DNA from: Drosophila pseudoobscura | Lineage: Eukaryota > Arthropoda > Insecta > Diptera > Drosophilidae | Direction: 5' to 3' | DNA length: 64,000 nucleotides | Assembly (NCBI RefSeq): GCF_009870125.1 | Contig: NC_046679.1 | Location: 248,001 to 312,000, forward strand | Shown: positions 26,001-38,400 of the stretch, piece by piece | Numbering within the stretch: the stretch's first letter is position 1 | How the letters are laid out: every line of letters starts with the position of its first letter | Notes under the pieces: generated by a model | What the model saw: only the letters and a program-made list of their open reading frames with translations | Database searches by the model: none | Told to the model about the DNA's origin: nothing | Translations under genes and position numbers: made by a program

Positions 26001-27425
26001 CTAGGGTAATGCGAATGAAAACGAAATCGGCTGCGGAGGATCCCCTGCCCTGCCTCTGCTGTAGTCTCAAGTCTGTCTCAATGTCAACGTTATATGCCCC
26101 ATACCTCGCATGTGGATTGCCCATAAATCCGGCCTCAGAGGAGCCCTGGGCAGGGCGACTGTTGGCCTACGCACCGCTCAGTGAGCCCACATCGAGTGTT
26201 TACCGTACCGGCAACTCATCTGTGACTTTGCGCAATGTGTGTGCTCGAAGCAGTCGATGAGTCGGTGAGGTGGGGGCAGAAGAAGCAACCTTGGGCTGTT
26301 CGCCTGGGAGTAAGCGGGGTGAAGCCAACAAGCCCTAAATAAATTTGTGTCAAGCGATTCTTGTTTCTCTTCTGCTGGCCGCATATTTAGTGGCTTCTTC
26401 GTTTTCGTTTCGTTTTCCGCAATCCACCTGTGTCAGTCGAATTTTGTGCTGAGGCTGAAATTGCATGCCAAAAAAAAAAGCCACTCAAAGCCAAAACCCA
26501 AACCGAAAACCCAATGAAAGAAATTTCAGCATTGGGCAACCCAAGACCCATCAGAGAAGACGCTAATGTCGACGAGAGTGGGAAGCCAGGCAGCGTGTTA
26601 AGCGGCAATCACTTAAAGGCAATAACAAGGGGTCCAAATGGTTACAAAGAAATGCAGCCGCCGTTTTGTAATGGCCCAAAAGAAAACGCCAAAAGGCTTA
26701 AAGCGGTGGGCGCGTTAAATTGCAAATAATTGTTTGTTCGGGAAAAGACAACATCATCATCGACGCCATCTGCCACAGCCACAGCCAGAGCTACAGCCAC
26801 TGCATCAGCGATCGATGGAGATCGGTCGGAGATCGGTTGGAGAGCGTCTGAGGTGAGGTGTAGTAAGGGGAGGCGAAGTGCCTCTTTCTTTCCACACCTT
26901 TCCAAATCTAATTCGTGGGCATAGAAAGAGAGAGTGGGAGATCCACGGACAGATAGGCGGGGGATTACGCAATGCCGGATGAGGGCTGACATACTTACAC
27001 CAGAGCGTCGTATACGGGTTCAGGTCGCGCAGGGGATAGGTTAGCAAGCAGACGACGGCCACGATGTGGAGCAACGAGATCTGGATGACTTTGTCCCATT
27101 TGAGAGGGGCCTGGAACTGATAGCCAAGAACCTTGTCGCCCTGGAAGTTTCGTGTGTATACCTCCAGGTCGATCTGGTCCTTGGGCACATGATCGACGAG
27201 GTCCTCGGGAACCACCGAAGCTGCCGACTTCATCGACGAGAGGCTCTTGGGAAGCGGTAGTTTACCACGCGGAGGCAGCTCCGGGGAGGAATCCTCACCC
27301 CGGCGGCCTTGGTTGGAATCGCCGCTCAGCTTTGAGCGACGGGCAAGCAGCGGAGGACTTCCCTCGCCGCTGCTGGGGATCGGTGTCTTGCTGCACACTC
27401 GCTCTGACGTGGAGAGGTGACCCAT
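23012..27425 (-). CDS. CG9747: Acyl-CoA desaturase (CG9747-like)
   Basis: This is an ER membrane fatty-acyl-CoA desaturase that inserts a double bond using cytochrome b5 and a di-iron centre. Exons 26999-27425, 24440-24570, 23508-23899 and 23012-23447 give 461 aa. All three histidine boxes are intact: HRFWTH (residues 159-164), HRVHH (196-200) and HNYHH (337-341), plus NSAAH before the third box. Four membrane segments are seen. The N-terminus is a long disordered Ser/Pro/Arg-rich extension and the C-terminus is acidic then KKGKK. I chose the ATG at 27425 since it gives the 461-aa length that I recall for CG9747; the frame is open further up to a Met at 27674. The 2.4-kb first intron may hold regulatory sites. 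The symbol rests on length and synteny. Confidence 0.85.
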
Positions 27426-30400
27426 TTCGCCTTCGCTCAGGTGGCACTCACTTCGCTGGCAAAGAGGTGTTTTGGGCTGGGGCCTGGGTCTGGGCTTGGG
27501 TTTCGCCGGCGGAAACTGCGTTTCGTAACAGTCCGAGCACTCCGAACTTTCTTCACAGGTTAACACACAATACGAGCCTAATTGCAGCTGGAGTCGGAGT
27601 ACTTGGGTATCTGGGGGGAGATGGATGAATGGAGATGGCGAAGGCGATGGCGAACGCGCACTCAACACTGGCACTGGCTCTGACGCGGCCCTTCAGTTCG
27701 GTAAGAGGTTTCTCTTCGGAGCTGGCGGAGTCTTGACGGGACGATTATTACGATTCGCTTGTTCCGCTTTGTAGTTTCTAACGAACTCGACGCGGCGCCG
27801 TTCCGTAGACAAATGATCGTAGCCGAAAGTGTAAATTCCTACCAATGGCTTTGTGAGCTCCGCTGGCCCCAGCAGCAGCAGAATCAAAGGCAGCGACTGC
27901 GAGTACGACAGCGACTGAGGCAGAAACAGAGACAGAGACAGAAGCAGAAACAGAGAGACAGACGATCTGACTGATTGACCGACTGACTGACGGAGTTTCC
28001 GTTGTCGTGCTTTTTGTTGTGTGGTGGTGCGCGGACGCACAAAGGTAAAGAGAAGAAAAGAAAAGAAAAGACGGGCAAGAAGGCCAAGATTATGGCACCA
28101 CACACATACTCGCTCACTCACGCGAGCCGACAGCCGACCGAACCACCTGTAGCAACGAGCTTTGTCTTAGCCAGCAGTTTCGTGTCCGCTACCCATCACA
28201 TTCGCTACTTGAATGGCGGGGGTGACTGGGAGGTCAGGTCATGCATCGCGAAGGGAAACTTCTGCCTCAATATAAATCCATTCAAAACCATAAAACCAAA
28301 GCCCGATTTGAAAATAAACTAAACTAAAATCTAAAATCATAATATTTATTTTAGTCCTCTACATGTGGAAAATATCGATAGGAATGAAGATCAATGATAT
28401 ATTCTCAAACCAAATTTGGTATGAATATTGTGATACGAAAAAAAGCGCATAGTGAAATGTTACCAGAGAAAACAGTTTTGCTATAGGCTTGAATTTAATT
28501 GCTTAGCTAGTGATATCCCTAGCCAACAGTTCTCACGGGGTAGCAGAGAGTCGATGCATTCTTATCTTCCAAGCTGTATCTCTCACGATCTCCAACTCAC
28601 AGCGTCGGACTGGGGCGAACGACAAGAAGTCTGCCGATGCTCCTCGCGATTACCCACGAATACTGCACGAAGTCGCCGCGCAGGCGCTTCTAATTTCATT
28701 TACTATTTATTGTTTGAGCAGCAATCGGCGATGCTAATTGAGAGATCCAAGCATCCCATAAGACGGATTGGCCAATCCATCGATCTATCCAGCTTTTGTT
28801 GCCAACTGCTGGAAGCCAAAGAATTCTCCGTTATATTCTCGGTCTAGTAGGAGATATTTTAATGTGCTGGGAACCATCAAAGCAAAATGTAAATGATGCA
28901 GAAATCTACATAGTTTACACAGATCCCAAGCGAAGCGATTTCTATTTCAGGCGCAGTGAGTGGATCCCAGTCAAAGGCTGGCAGTGACTTCTCTGATTCT
29001 GCTGCCCTATTTGCATAGTTGCCAACTCAATCTCTCCTTTTGCAAGCCCCACACCACAGACTCATAAAAGACCTTCGAGTCATCTTCTTCAGATGCTTCC
29101 CCTTTTCTCTGTATCTCTGTGTCAGGGTGTGAGTGTTGACCGAAGTCAAAAGCCGTTCGATGATCATGAAGTTCAGCAGCGGCGCAGCCCGAAGTCTGCA
29201 AAGACCTAAGCAGAGGAGGAGAGTGGCTTTCTCTTTACATAACCTCGGCGACACAAAACAGAAACCAAACCAAAACTTAATTAAAATCCAAAAGCAAAAG
29301 CAGCAAGCACGAAACGAAATAAAACAGTCCGAACCAAAAGGAAGCTCTTCCCCTCGTAAAATTCGGGCCTCAAAATGCGTTTACCACCTCCCAACGTGGT
29401 AGCACTCGTTCCATCCGAAGACGTTCAAAGTGTCACGCGACCAATCCCTTTGATGTCTGTTTTGTTAGGTGGAGCCGCACCGCTGTGGTGCTGATGGTGT
29501 CGCAGAGTCTGAAGATGTGCTAAAGCTGCTACTGCGGTGTTGTAAGCACTGGCCATTAGCCAATTATGCAAAGCAACGGCAACTACAGCGTGGCACCAAC
29601 GGAGATCAGCAGAAAAAGCTTTGAAATTGTACAAAAATTGTACACCAGAGATGGCCCCAAAGACGGAGACGGAGCCATAGTAAGGGCATGGAAATGAATG
29701 TGAGGACTGACTGGAATGCTTTGTTTATAAACAAACAACAAACTGGAAATCATTGGAAACCACTTTGATATACTATTGCGCAGCTTCTCTTTTCGCATTG
29801 TCAGCGTTTTTTATGAGCTTACCAAAGCCGTGAACGCCAGAGTTCTTGCCCGAAAAATCCCCCAAAACAAAGCAGCTGACTGAGATTGCATGTATGTAAG
29901 TAGTACTTTATAATAAATTATTGAAGTTATGTATGTATTCTTTGTACTCCAAGTCTTATCATTACCCGCTTGGTACCCCCTTCTTGGCCACGCTCAAAAG
30001 ATATCCATTCATCCGTATGAAGCGTCCATTTGCCATCGATTAGTCCGCGAGTTGGCGAATTGTTGAATTGTTGAATTGATGAATTGCTGTATTGGTGAAT
30101 TGGTGAATTGGTGACTTCCAAATTTTTGCTCTCAGGGCTACTCTTCATGACAGCGTCAACGCCGCAACACCTGCCCAAATCGAGCACACATCTCTGTATG
30201 GATCTGCCTATGGACTGTGTCGTGAGGTATTAGGTTTTAGTTATTGGGCATTAGGCATTACATAATCTGAAAAGTCAAAAGGCAACAGATTTTGCGTACG
30301 TAGAGTACTACAGAGCCGTGTTTGTGCAACCTTCAACTGTCGCTCAGACGGTTTATGGAAAACAAATTAACAAAACAACAAAGCGCAGACAACGACGAGA

Positions 30401-31569
30401 CTGCAATTTGCAACAAAAGGCCCAAACGGTGTGGAGCCTAGTGCTGTGGAGCGGATTTCTGATCTGCGGCTGCCGCAACAGCAACAAAAACAACAGCAAC
30501 GCAAACAGCAGACAGTACGAGTAAACGCAGCTTTTAGCAGTTAAATTCATTAGTAATCACTTCAGTTCAGAGTCATTAGGAATTGGTACAAGTGGCAGGC
30601 TAGACTCGAATATGAGTCAGTTTCGAATTAGAAACGTTCACACCTTGCCCTGGGAATTGACCGCCACTAAGGGGGAGATTGGAATGATGGGGCTAACCAA
30701 CTCTTTGCACGGTCCCAGCATAGATTTTTCCGCCCGAGCGAAACGTTTGCCTAAACAGTGTTCAATGGGCCAACATTCAGTTGCCTCCACGCAGGAGCAG
30801 CAGCTTCTGTTGAGACTGCCAACCAGTAGAGAAGGGACTATCGACATTGACAACCGCGCAGGCTTCGGGGCGGCAGGTGCTGAGTGCGTCGTCAATATTG
30901 ACGAATCAATCAGCAGCTACATCTGGTACTGGGCACACATTGCGTATGAGCCATCAAATCATTAGGCGAATCCCATATAATTTTGCGCAAAGAGCCCGAG
31001 ACCGAGCTTAAGCGCTATCCCTATCCTATCCGATACGATCATGGGAAAGCAAACGAGCCGATTGCCAAATGCCAATTTATTTGGCATCCGTAAACAACAA
31101 TCAGAAAGAGAAAGAGCCCGGCTAAAGTTCGAAAACAATCTCGAACTTTACACCAAATTGGAATACCTAATGAAGGTTATTTTTTGATTTGTGAGCTTGT
31201 TTGGTTGCTCTTGGGAAACGCCGGCCAAGTGCATCTGATGCCGATGTCGACGCCGACTCCTCTTCCCACTCCTTTGCCCATCTGGAGCCCACGTCCAAGT
31301 GGAAATCGAGCTTCGCCTTTGTTTGCTGCCCAAGCCCAAACCCGAATCCCAGACGCTAACCCAGGCCCAAACTCTAAGACGTCCGCAGCTTTGTGTACCA
31401 GGCCAATAATTAGGCTTCGTGTTTGCTCCCCTCCCTCTACCATTCTCTCTTGGCCAATTGTTGGTGTTTAATTTATTTTTACGGCTGCCTCGACTATTTC
31501 ACGCATCATTTCGAAGACGAATGACGCAAGCCGCAAGACAAGAAAGACACACGAACAGCCGAACGGACT
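27426..31569. other. 4.1-kb non-coding stretch
   Basis: This is the 5' flank of the CG9747-like gene and the 3' flank of the next desaturase. A TATCGATA (DRE-like) site lies at about 28374-28381. A GAGACA/CAGAAA-type purine repeat spans about 27890-27965. No further gene was found; the long frames at 28452-28847 and 27693-28121 look like chance. Confidence 0.45.
30055..30115. repeat. Imperfect GAATTGTTG 9-bp tandem repeat
   Basis: About six imperfect copies of a 9-bp unit (GAATTGTTG, GAATTGGTG and GAATTGATG variants) stand head to tail in non-coding DNA. Confidence 0.85.
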
Positions 31570-32888
31570 TCACATGAACTTCTCGCGATTGAGGAAATGA
31601 TTGGCGGGCAGAGCGTTCTCCTCGAGGCGCACCTGTTCCTCAATGCACTCGACAATCGGACGGCCAGTCTCCACCGCTCGGGACAGGCCCTGGCGCACGG
31701 CTACCGATCCGACGGTGCGCAGATCCTTGGCCCAGTCGAGGGCCGCAAAGACGCGGATCACACTGGCCCCCAGGCCGCTCGCGTAGTCGCCAAACTCGCC
31801 GCTCTGGTAGTCCCGGGGCAGGAGGTAGTGGAACTGGGGCCAGTAGCTTTTCGTAATGAGGAAGATGCTGTTGGAGTCGGTGGGCTTGAACCCCTTGTGG
31901 ATGCTCCACACAAAGTGGGCGGAGTTCACTAGGTTGCCCACGTTAATCACGATTAGGCTGCGCAGCCAGAAGCCCACGAACATGGAGGCGGACAGGGTGT
32001 CCCCGAAGTACTGAAAGGGGGTGTTCACCGACAGAAGAATGTTGAAGAATATGTACAGCAGAACGTAGAAGCTGAAGATCACAAAGATATCCGAGGAATC
32101 AGAGTATGAAGACAGAGCAGATTAAGGCGTGACCTATGACCTACCGCTTCTGGAACATGACTATCGAGTCACTCTCAAGATCCGACATGTCCACGTCCTT
32201 CAAGAGCTCCTCCTGCTGGGGCGAGTACTTGAGAAGACCACCGCGTACTTGGGCGTACAAGAAGCTGTGCTTGCTGTAGTAGGGATCCTCGTCCTGCTGG
32301 AACTTTTCGTGGTGAAGTCTATGGGCTTGGACGACACTGTAAATGGAGCCCTGGCGGGATAACGAGAAATGGAAACAGTATATGAACCGGTTGGGTTTTT
32401 GTCGCGGCTAAAAGCACAGACGAAAGCTTTTCAGACTGCTTTTCTCAGAGGCATAGTCATCCAAAGCTAGGGCGGTCGTGCACGTGGGCTCACCTGACCG
32501 GCCGTCGTCTGGCAGAGCATGAGGAAGAGCCGCAGCGGCTTCGATGCCGTGAACGTTCCATGGGCCCACAGCCGATGCACACCCACGGTCGACCCCATTG
32601 TGCCCAGGAGTGTCAGGAGTGCCGCTGTGGAGGGGGACAGAGAGATCGAAGGGCGATTGGACCCAACACATTTGTTAGGCAGCACGTGGAGCTGATTAAC
32701 TTTCTGAACTCACTGAATAAAATAGTGGACCACGCGGCGCTCACCACCAGCACGTAGATTCCGTAGAGGCCGAGAATGTTCACGTGGATGTAGAACAGCA
32801 CCAGGGGCCAGATGGCGTCCCGCTTCTTGAACTCACTCCCCAAGGAGCTGGTATCCTGGCCCACATCCTTCTGGCTCTGCTTGTGCAT
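31570..32888 (-). CDS. Divergent desaturase-like protein with broken third histidine box (CG15531-like)
   Basis: Exons 32714-32888, 32494-32624, 32145-32350 and 31570-32071 give 337 aa. Box 1 (HRLWAH, residues 75-80) and box 2 (HRLHH, 112-116) are kept, but the third box, WHNYHH in the neighbours, reads WPQFHY here (248-253). Two of the three iron-ligand histidines are therefore missing and normal di-iron desaturation is unlikely. The first two introns match the neighbouring desaturases exactly in phase and exon 2 is 131 nt in all three genes. The intron after PYDK is absent, and an extra intron follows MFQK. The frame is open to a Met at 32948 (357 aa); the later Met was chosen as nearer the length expected for CG15531 (about 334 aa). 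A membrane regulatory or binding role is possible. Confidence 0.85.
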
Positions 32889-32948
32889 TGCTGATCGCTG
32901 ACTATATTGCTGATTCGTAATCCCTGATCGTTGCCTCGTCTGTTCCAC

Positions 32949-33295
32949 ACGCGAACCCAGGCGTTACTGAACGATGTCCGGCGCCTGAGAGCCCGGCGAG
33001 GCGAAGGTCTGCCCTGGGCTGAGCTTCGCGTGCTTGCATATGCATGAGGAACGCAAATTGCCTAAAAGCCAATACTTAGGAGGGACACACAGTCAAGCGG
33101 AGGACAGAGCGCACGGTTGGGTTTAATAAAAAACATAGTTTATTGACCCGAGTACTAGCGGGTAAGTAACGAAAGCAACGTCGAGCTGGGATGAGTCCTG
33201 GGATGATGTCGAGGATGGGGAGACGGCTGCAACTTGAACTTAAGACTATTGAAACCACAGGCTGAAAAGATAATACGGTGCCAGATCTCTAGCCC
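32949..33295. other. Spacer between two desaturase genes
   Basis: This 350-nt spacer holds the promoter of the CG15531-like gene and the 3' UTR of the CG9743-like gene. No TATA box or other firm site was seen. Confidence 0.4.
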
Positions 33296-35449
33296 TCAGT
33301 TTTGCATCTTGGCCAACTCTGCGAGGTCTTCTCGCGGCAAGTCCTTGTCCCCAAAGCCCCAGACCTGATCCTTGTGAGCGAACTCGTCGTCCAGGAATCG
33401 TGTGCCATCCCCACACTTGGCCGCGCGTCGCTTGACCATGTCGGGGGAAACAACTTTTCCTGTTCAGGGATTAGATTCAAGCAATTAGTTGATGATCAAT
33501 TAGAGAACAAGGCATAACCTACGTCCACTGGCCAAGCCGAGGCGGGCGCAAAAGTCAATAAAGCCCGTTGTCACGTTGAGGCTGTAGTTTCCGAACTCGC
33601 CCGTCTTGTAGTCCCAGGGGAACACATGATGATAGTTGTGCCATCCCTCGCCCATGGCCAGCAGTGAAACGATGGGCGCCTCCACGGACATGATATTCCT
33701 GAAGAAAGAAAAGCAAAGAGTTAGAGAATGTATCTGAAGATTGGTAACATGATGAGCTTACTTATCGTATGGCCTGTTACCATACATGTGGGCCACACTG
33801 TTCACGAAAAAGGCCACGTTGAGGGTCCAAGTGAATCGCATGTTGAAGTTGATCCAGAAGGACATCCAGAGGCTCTCGCCCCAGAAGTACCAGGGCACGC
33901 ACACGGGCAGAATGATCGAGCAGAGGGCGAAGAGTGGAATATAGTACTTTCTCTGGAACATGCAGACAGCATCGGCTTCCAGATCCGACATGTCGATCAC
34001 CTTCCGCTTGGCCACCACCTTCGGGTGGGGGGTGAGGAACAGCCAGCCCACGTGGGCGAAGAAGAAGCCGCGCTTCGCATTATGCGGATCTGCGTCCGTC
34101 TCCGAGAACTTGTGGTGTATCCTATGGTCCAGGGCCCAGGTGTAGGCATCGCGCTATATGAGAAATGAGGGGACTCAGCACCTTTTCTCTCCATCTGAGA
34201 TATTTTCCGATCCACGTACCTGACCAGCTATGGAGAAGGCGAAAGCGAGCAGAACGCGCAAACCCCAGGAGGCAGTGTAGGACTTGTGCGACCAAAGACG
34301 ATGCGCACCCGCCGTGATCCCAATGCCTGATACCCAGATGGTACCAACCACTGAAAGAGGGATCAAGAGAATAGAGAAATGCCATTGTCTATAAACACAT
34401 ACACCCACATAGTCCCATATGTATGTAAATATATAGCAGACAGCATATACACATGCCTCTGAATAGTTCGCTCTGTTGACTCGGCCTCGCTTGATTTACT
34501 CACCGCATGACACAATACTAAATATACATATCTATTCTCTGTTCTTCAGGGTGGCCTAAATGTCGCCTCTTCCCTTATAGAAAACGCTCTCTCTCCCACT
34601 TCGATCATTATTCGAAATTGTTCGACGCTGGCAATTGAAGCGTTCGTTAAGTTTAATTGGCGCTAGTCAAAGTTCATTCTGCCACAGCTAAATATAGATA
34701 AAACATCCCCTTCCCAACTTTCATTTATTATTCCAAAGGCTATCATCATCCTTTCCTCGCTGACCCTTCCTCAAAGTTTCTCTCTAAATAAATGATACAC
34801 TACTCCCAATGTGGTTATTCAGGTCCAGCTAACAACAACTGGCAAGCCAGAAACAGTGCTTGCCGAGTAGCCAATATATTTTTTGCTTATTGCCTTAAGT
34901 AATTATTACGGACAAACGGAGACCTGGTCGACGCCAAAACTCATTTGTTCCACATGTTAATTACAGATCTCGATGCCCAGAGGGGACAACATGCTGGTAA
35001 GGATTAAAGTGAGGACAGTGGGACTCACCCCAGAGGAATGTGTAGAACTTGGCGTAGAAAAGCAGGTAGACGCCGTAAAGGGCCCCGACGTGCAGGAAGG
35101 TCTGGGCCCCCAGATCGGGCCATCTGATCTCTGGCTTGTAGACCTCATCCTCCTCCTCTTGATCCTTGATCAGCTGCTCCTGCGCCTTCTGCTCCTTCTC
35201 AGTGTTCTCCTTGTATACAGCGTTTTCCTCCTTATAACCTAAATTATCGTCTAGCTCCCTCTCGGGCTCTTTGGTCTGTCTAGCACCTATGGAGTGGCCT
35301 CTCAGCTTCAGCTCTCCGTTGCTGCCGTTGCTGCTAGTGGTAGTGCTGCTGCTGCGGCTACCGTTCTTATCCAGGCTGCAGGACCCGTTGCATCGGCTCT
35401 CGGGTGCCTGGCTCTGACCGGGCGCTAGTGTCGGTGAGGAAAGGCACAT
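33296..35449 (-). CDS. CG9743: Acyl-CoA desaturase (CG9743-like)
   Basis: Exons 35029-35449, 34220-34350, 33762-34153, 33523-33698 and 33296-33459 give 427 aa. The histidine boxes are complete: HRLWSH (157-162), HRIHH (194-198) and HNYHH (335-339). The N-terminal 110 residues are a Ser/Asn-rich then Glu/Lys-rich charged extension (KEQKAQEQLIKDQEEEDEV). The C-terminus has the desaturase family block SPDMVKRRAAKCGDGT. Exons 2 and 3 (131 and 392 nt) have the same lengths and phases as in the CG9747-like gene, showing tandem duplication. The fourth intron (GTAGGT donor) is extra relative to that gene. The catalytic ER desaturase role is secure; substrate and double-bond position are not known. 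The symbol is inferred from synteny and size. Confidence 0.83.
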
Positions 35450-38400
35450 GGTGTAATTGGTGATCGGAGATCGACTGCAAAGAGAGATTGAGAGAGAGTG
35501 TCGGTGGTTAGATGGATGAGTAAGCAGACTGAATCCATAGAGACCTGCTAATTTAAGTTTAGGAAGGTTATAATCGACACTATTAACAGGCCTTTGGAGA
35601 AATGAAGGCTGTAATTGGTGTTAAATTCGCAGCGAGTCTCATGTGCCCCACCCGCTTCTGCTACCCACCGACGGAATACACTGCTCTGTTTGCTCTGATT
35701 ATTAACATTTTGCCTCTATTGTATTTATCAACAAACTTAAAAGTCGTTGGCTCTGCATTTGTCTACTCCGATTTCTGATGTCGAGTGTTATCGCGGGCTT
35801 ATCGTCGGCCAAGTGCCGTGCTGCAATCATCGAATTGTTAGTTGGCTCAACCACTATCTGGGCAACTGACCAGAAAACAAACATCACTACACACTACAAC
35901 GGTGAAACTGCCAGAGCAGTGAGTCATTATGCAGGTGGCTCTGCACACGACCCTGATGGATGTTCAGGCTGCGAACTAATTCCTTGTTGGCTGGTGTGAC
36001 ATATCAGTGGAAGACTCCTCCCTGTCATCGGCACTATCCGAATTGCTGGGATTTCGGGCAACTGGTGCTAATCTCCGTTCTAGAATTGTTTATGAGTATC
36101 TGCTTATCTAACGCAAACCAACCTACAACGCGTTCTAATACGGAAATATAGATACTCTACTCCAACCTTATTTCTTGATCCTGGGAGTAATTATTATACG
36201 ATTATATCCGAAGTAAAGTACATCGTTAGATTCACACTAGAGAGTAATTGCAACACCTCATATCAAATAAATCGTGTATATTTTTGCAAAAATATAACAT
36301 ACTCTTTGCTTTTCGATTACCGAGTATCATATAGCCGCACGATGAAAGCCAGACTAACATTGCAAATGTTTATCTTCCAATTTTTTGGTCTGGGGACTGA
36401 ACGAGCATGAGAGGTCGATACATTCCGCGTGCGTGTCTCTGCTAGGGACTTATGGCTCTGATGATAAGCAATGCACACCTGGACACCTGGCCCACATTTC
36501 CCACTAAGTTCATTCAAAAGTTTGGGGGCTCCGATAAGCAATCATCGAGTGCCGCGGATACTCCTAAATGAGATTATTGTTCCCCATGATTCATTGACAG
36601 TCTGGCCGACCCAGGTGTTCAAATCGGAGTGAGTAATTGCAGAGTTCAAGGAGAGACCCCTTACGTAACTAGCAATTCCCGCAGCCCAGAGATAAGATTG
36701 CTTGCGAGTGGCGCAGGAGAGCTCACAATTTACATATTGATAAAGTAGTGCTCCTCAGGGAGGGAATGAGGATAAGCAAACACGCCCCGTTTTGCCTTTG
36801 AATTTTAATTAGAAAATGTAGCCACGCACGCTAATTTGATAAGGGCGGAGCGGGGAAGGATGAATATAAAAATGAGTACCAGAATTTGACGAACGCTGTC
36901 ATAAATGTATTCGAGGTCGCAAGAATTGATCATGGGCCCAGAGCACGCGACTCAGCGATTTTGCCACGAGCTGGGGCAAAGTCTGAGGCGAGCATGCATA
37001 AATTAAATAATATTTTCCCCAATTTCGATTCTCTCGTTGTTGGCACCCTGGCAACGCAATCCAGCCCCGAAGAGCGAACAAGAAAATTAAACAATCTATT
37101 TGGCCCTATAATAAATAATAATAAACAATAAATAAATACTGTCATCGTCAGCCCCGTTTAAGACCCCGAGCCCAATGGTGCTCCTCCGTTCAGTTAAGTT
37201 CAGTCTGGAGCGTTTTTTCTGGCGATGTTTGCGATAAAGCCGACCGCCCATCGAGAAATTCTGTTTAGTTTTCGTTATTCTTGCCATGGACGGGCGATTT
37301 TTCAAATATGGCTAATTGCCTGATGGCCCGCACGTCGCCCTATCGCCTACTATTCACCCGCTCTCCACTTCCAAGCACTTTTACTGCCGCAGTGCCAAAT
37401 TTTATTGGAAAATTTCCATGCCCAGACCAAATCGGAAACTTGGCAACGGGGCCAGCTTTCATCTGACTGAGAGGAACCTTTGGCGGTTTCCCGCAACCCT
37501 CCAATTAAGTATCGCCACTTGTTGCCCGCGCAACAGCTGCCTGCCACCTTTAATTGGAGCTTTTAATGGCAGAGTACACATAGTTGAGGGGCAATTGAGC
37601 CCCCCATTCGATATTCACTATCTTAAGATAATTTAGGAAAGATCTCTCACGGCTGCAGTTGGTGGAAGGTTTATGCCGGTCCCTAGAGCGCGATGAAAAA
37701 AATCATCGGCACGATAACACATTCCTAGGAATTCAGAGTTCCAGTTGTACATATGTACATGAATACATATGTACATACAATATACAGGAGCAAGCCCTTC
37801 CCTTGCCCAGTTTCGAATGGGTTGGGGTTGTGGTTTCTGCTGTTTTTTTGGTCTGTTGGTTGGTTATTGATGTGGGTCAGCGCGTGTCGTGGCGGCAATC
37901 AAATCATCAGGGATAATGTGTGCATACAATCCTAGAGCCAACACCTGAGAGCCGGTGGTCGCGGTGTGTGCATGTTATTCGGTCTGTTGACTCTCCTCCC
38001 GTCCCCTGGTTTCTTCCGTACTTCCACCCGCCTGTAATTGACGCTGGTAATGACAGAAATGAGCAAACAATTGGGCTACAATTTGCATGTGAGCGGCGCT
38101 GGATTGAAGGGGTGGACAGTCGACAATAGGAGAACGAGCGCGAGTAAAAGTTGGGACACGGATGAATAATTGCGTTCCTATGGCGAAGATTATGCTGCTC
38201 CCGCGTTGAACGCACGCTGACGTCACGCACACTTTTTCCCAAGTTCTTAAAAATAGCTTACGTTACGAGATTGCGGAGCTTTGCACCGATATCTGACACT
38301 GCTCCACGTACTTGGTTTTCTGCAACAACTGAGTCTGAGACTGCTATAGCGTAACGCGGAGGAAGCTTCGGAACTACCGTTAGGACTGATACGCAGCGGC

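Noticed and set aside
27693-28121. 142-codon minus-strand ORF with a hydrophobic start, upstream of the CG9747-like gene
   Set aside because: It is built on simple CAGAGA-type repeats and is not joined in phase to the desaturase.
28452-28847. 131-codon plus-strand ORF
   Set aside because: It has no domain, no supporting splice or promoter context and mixed codon use.
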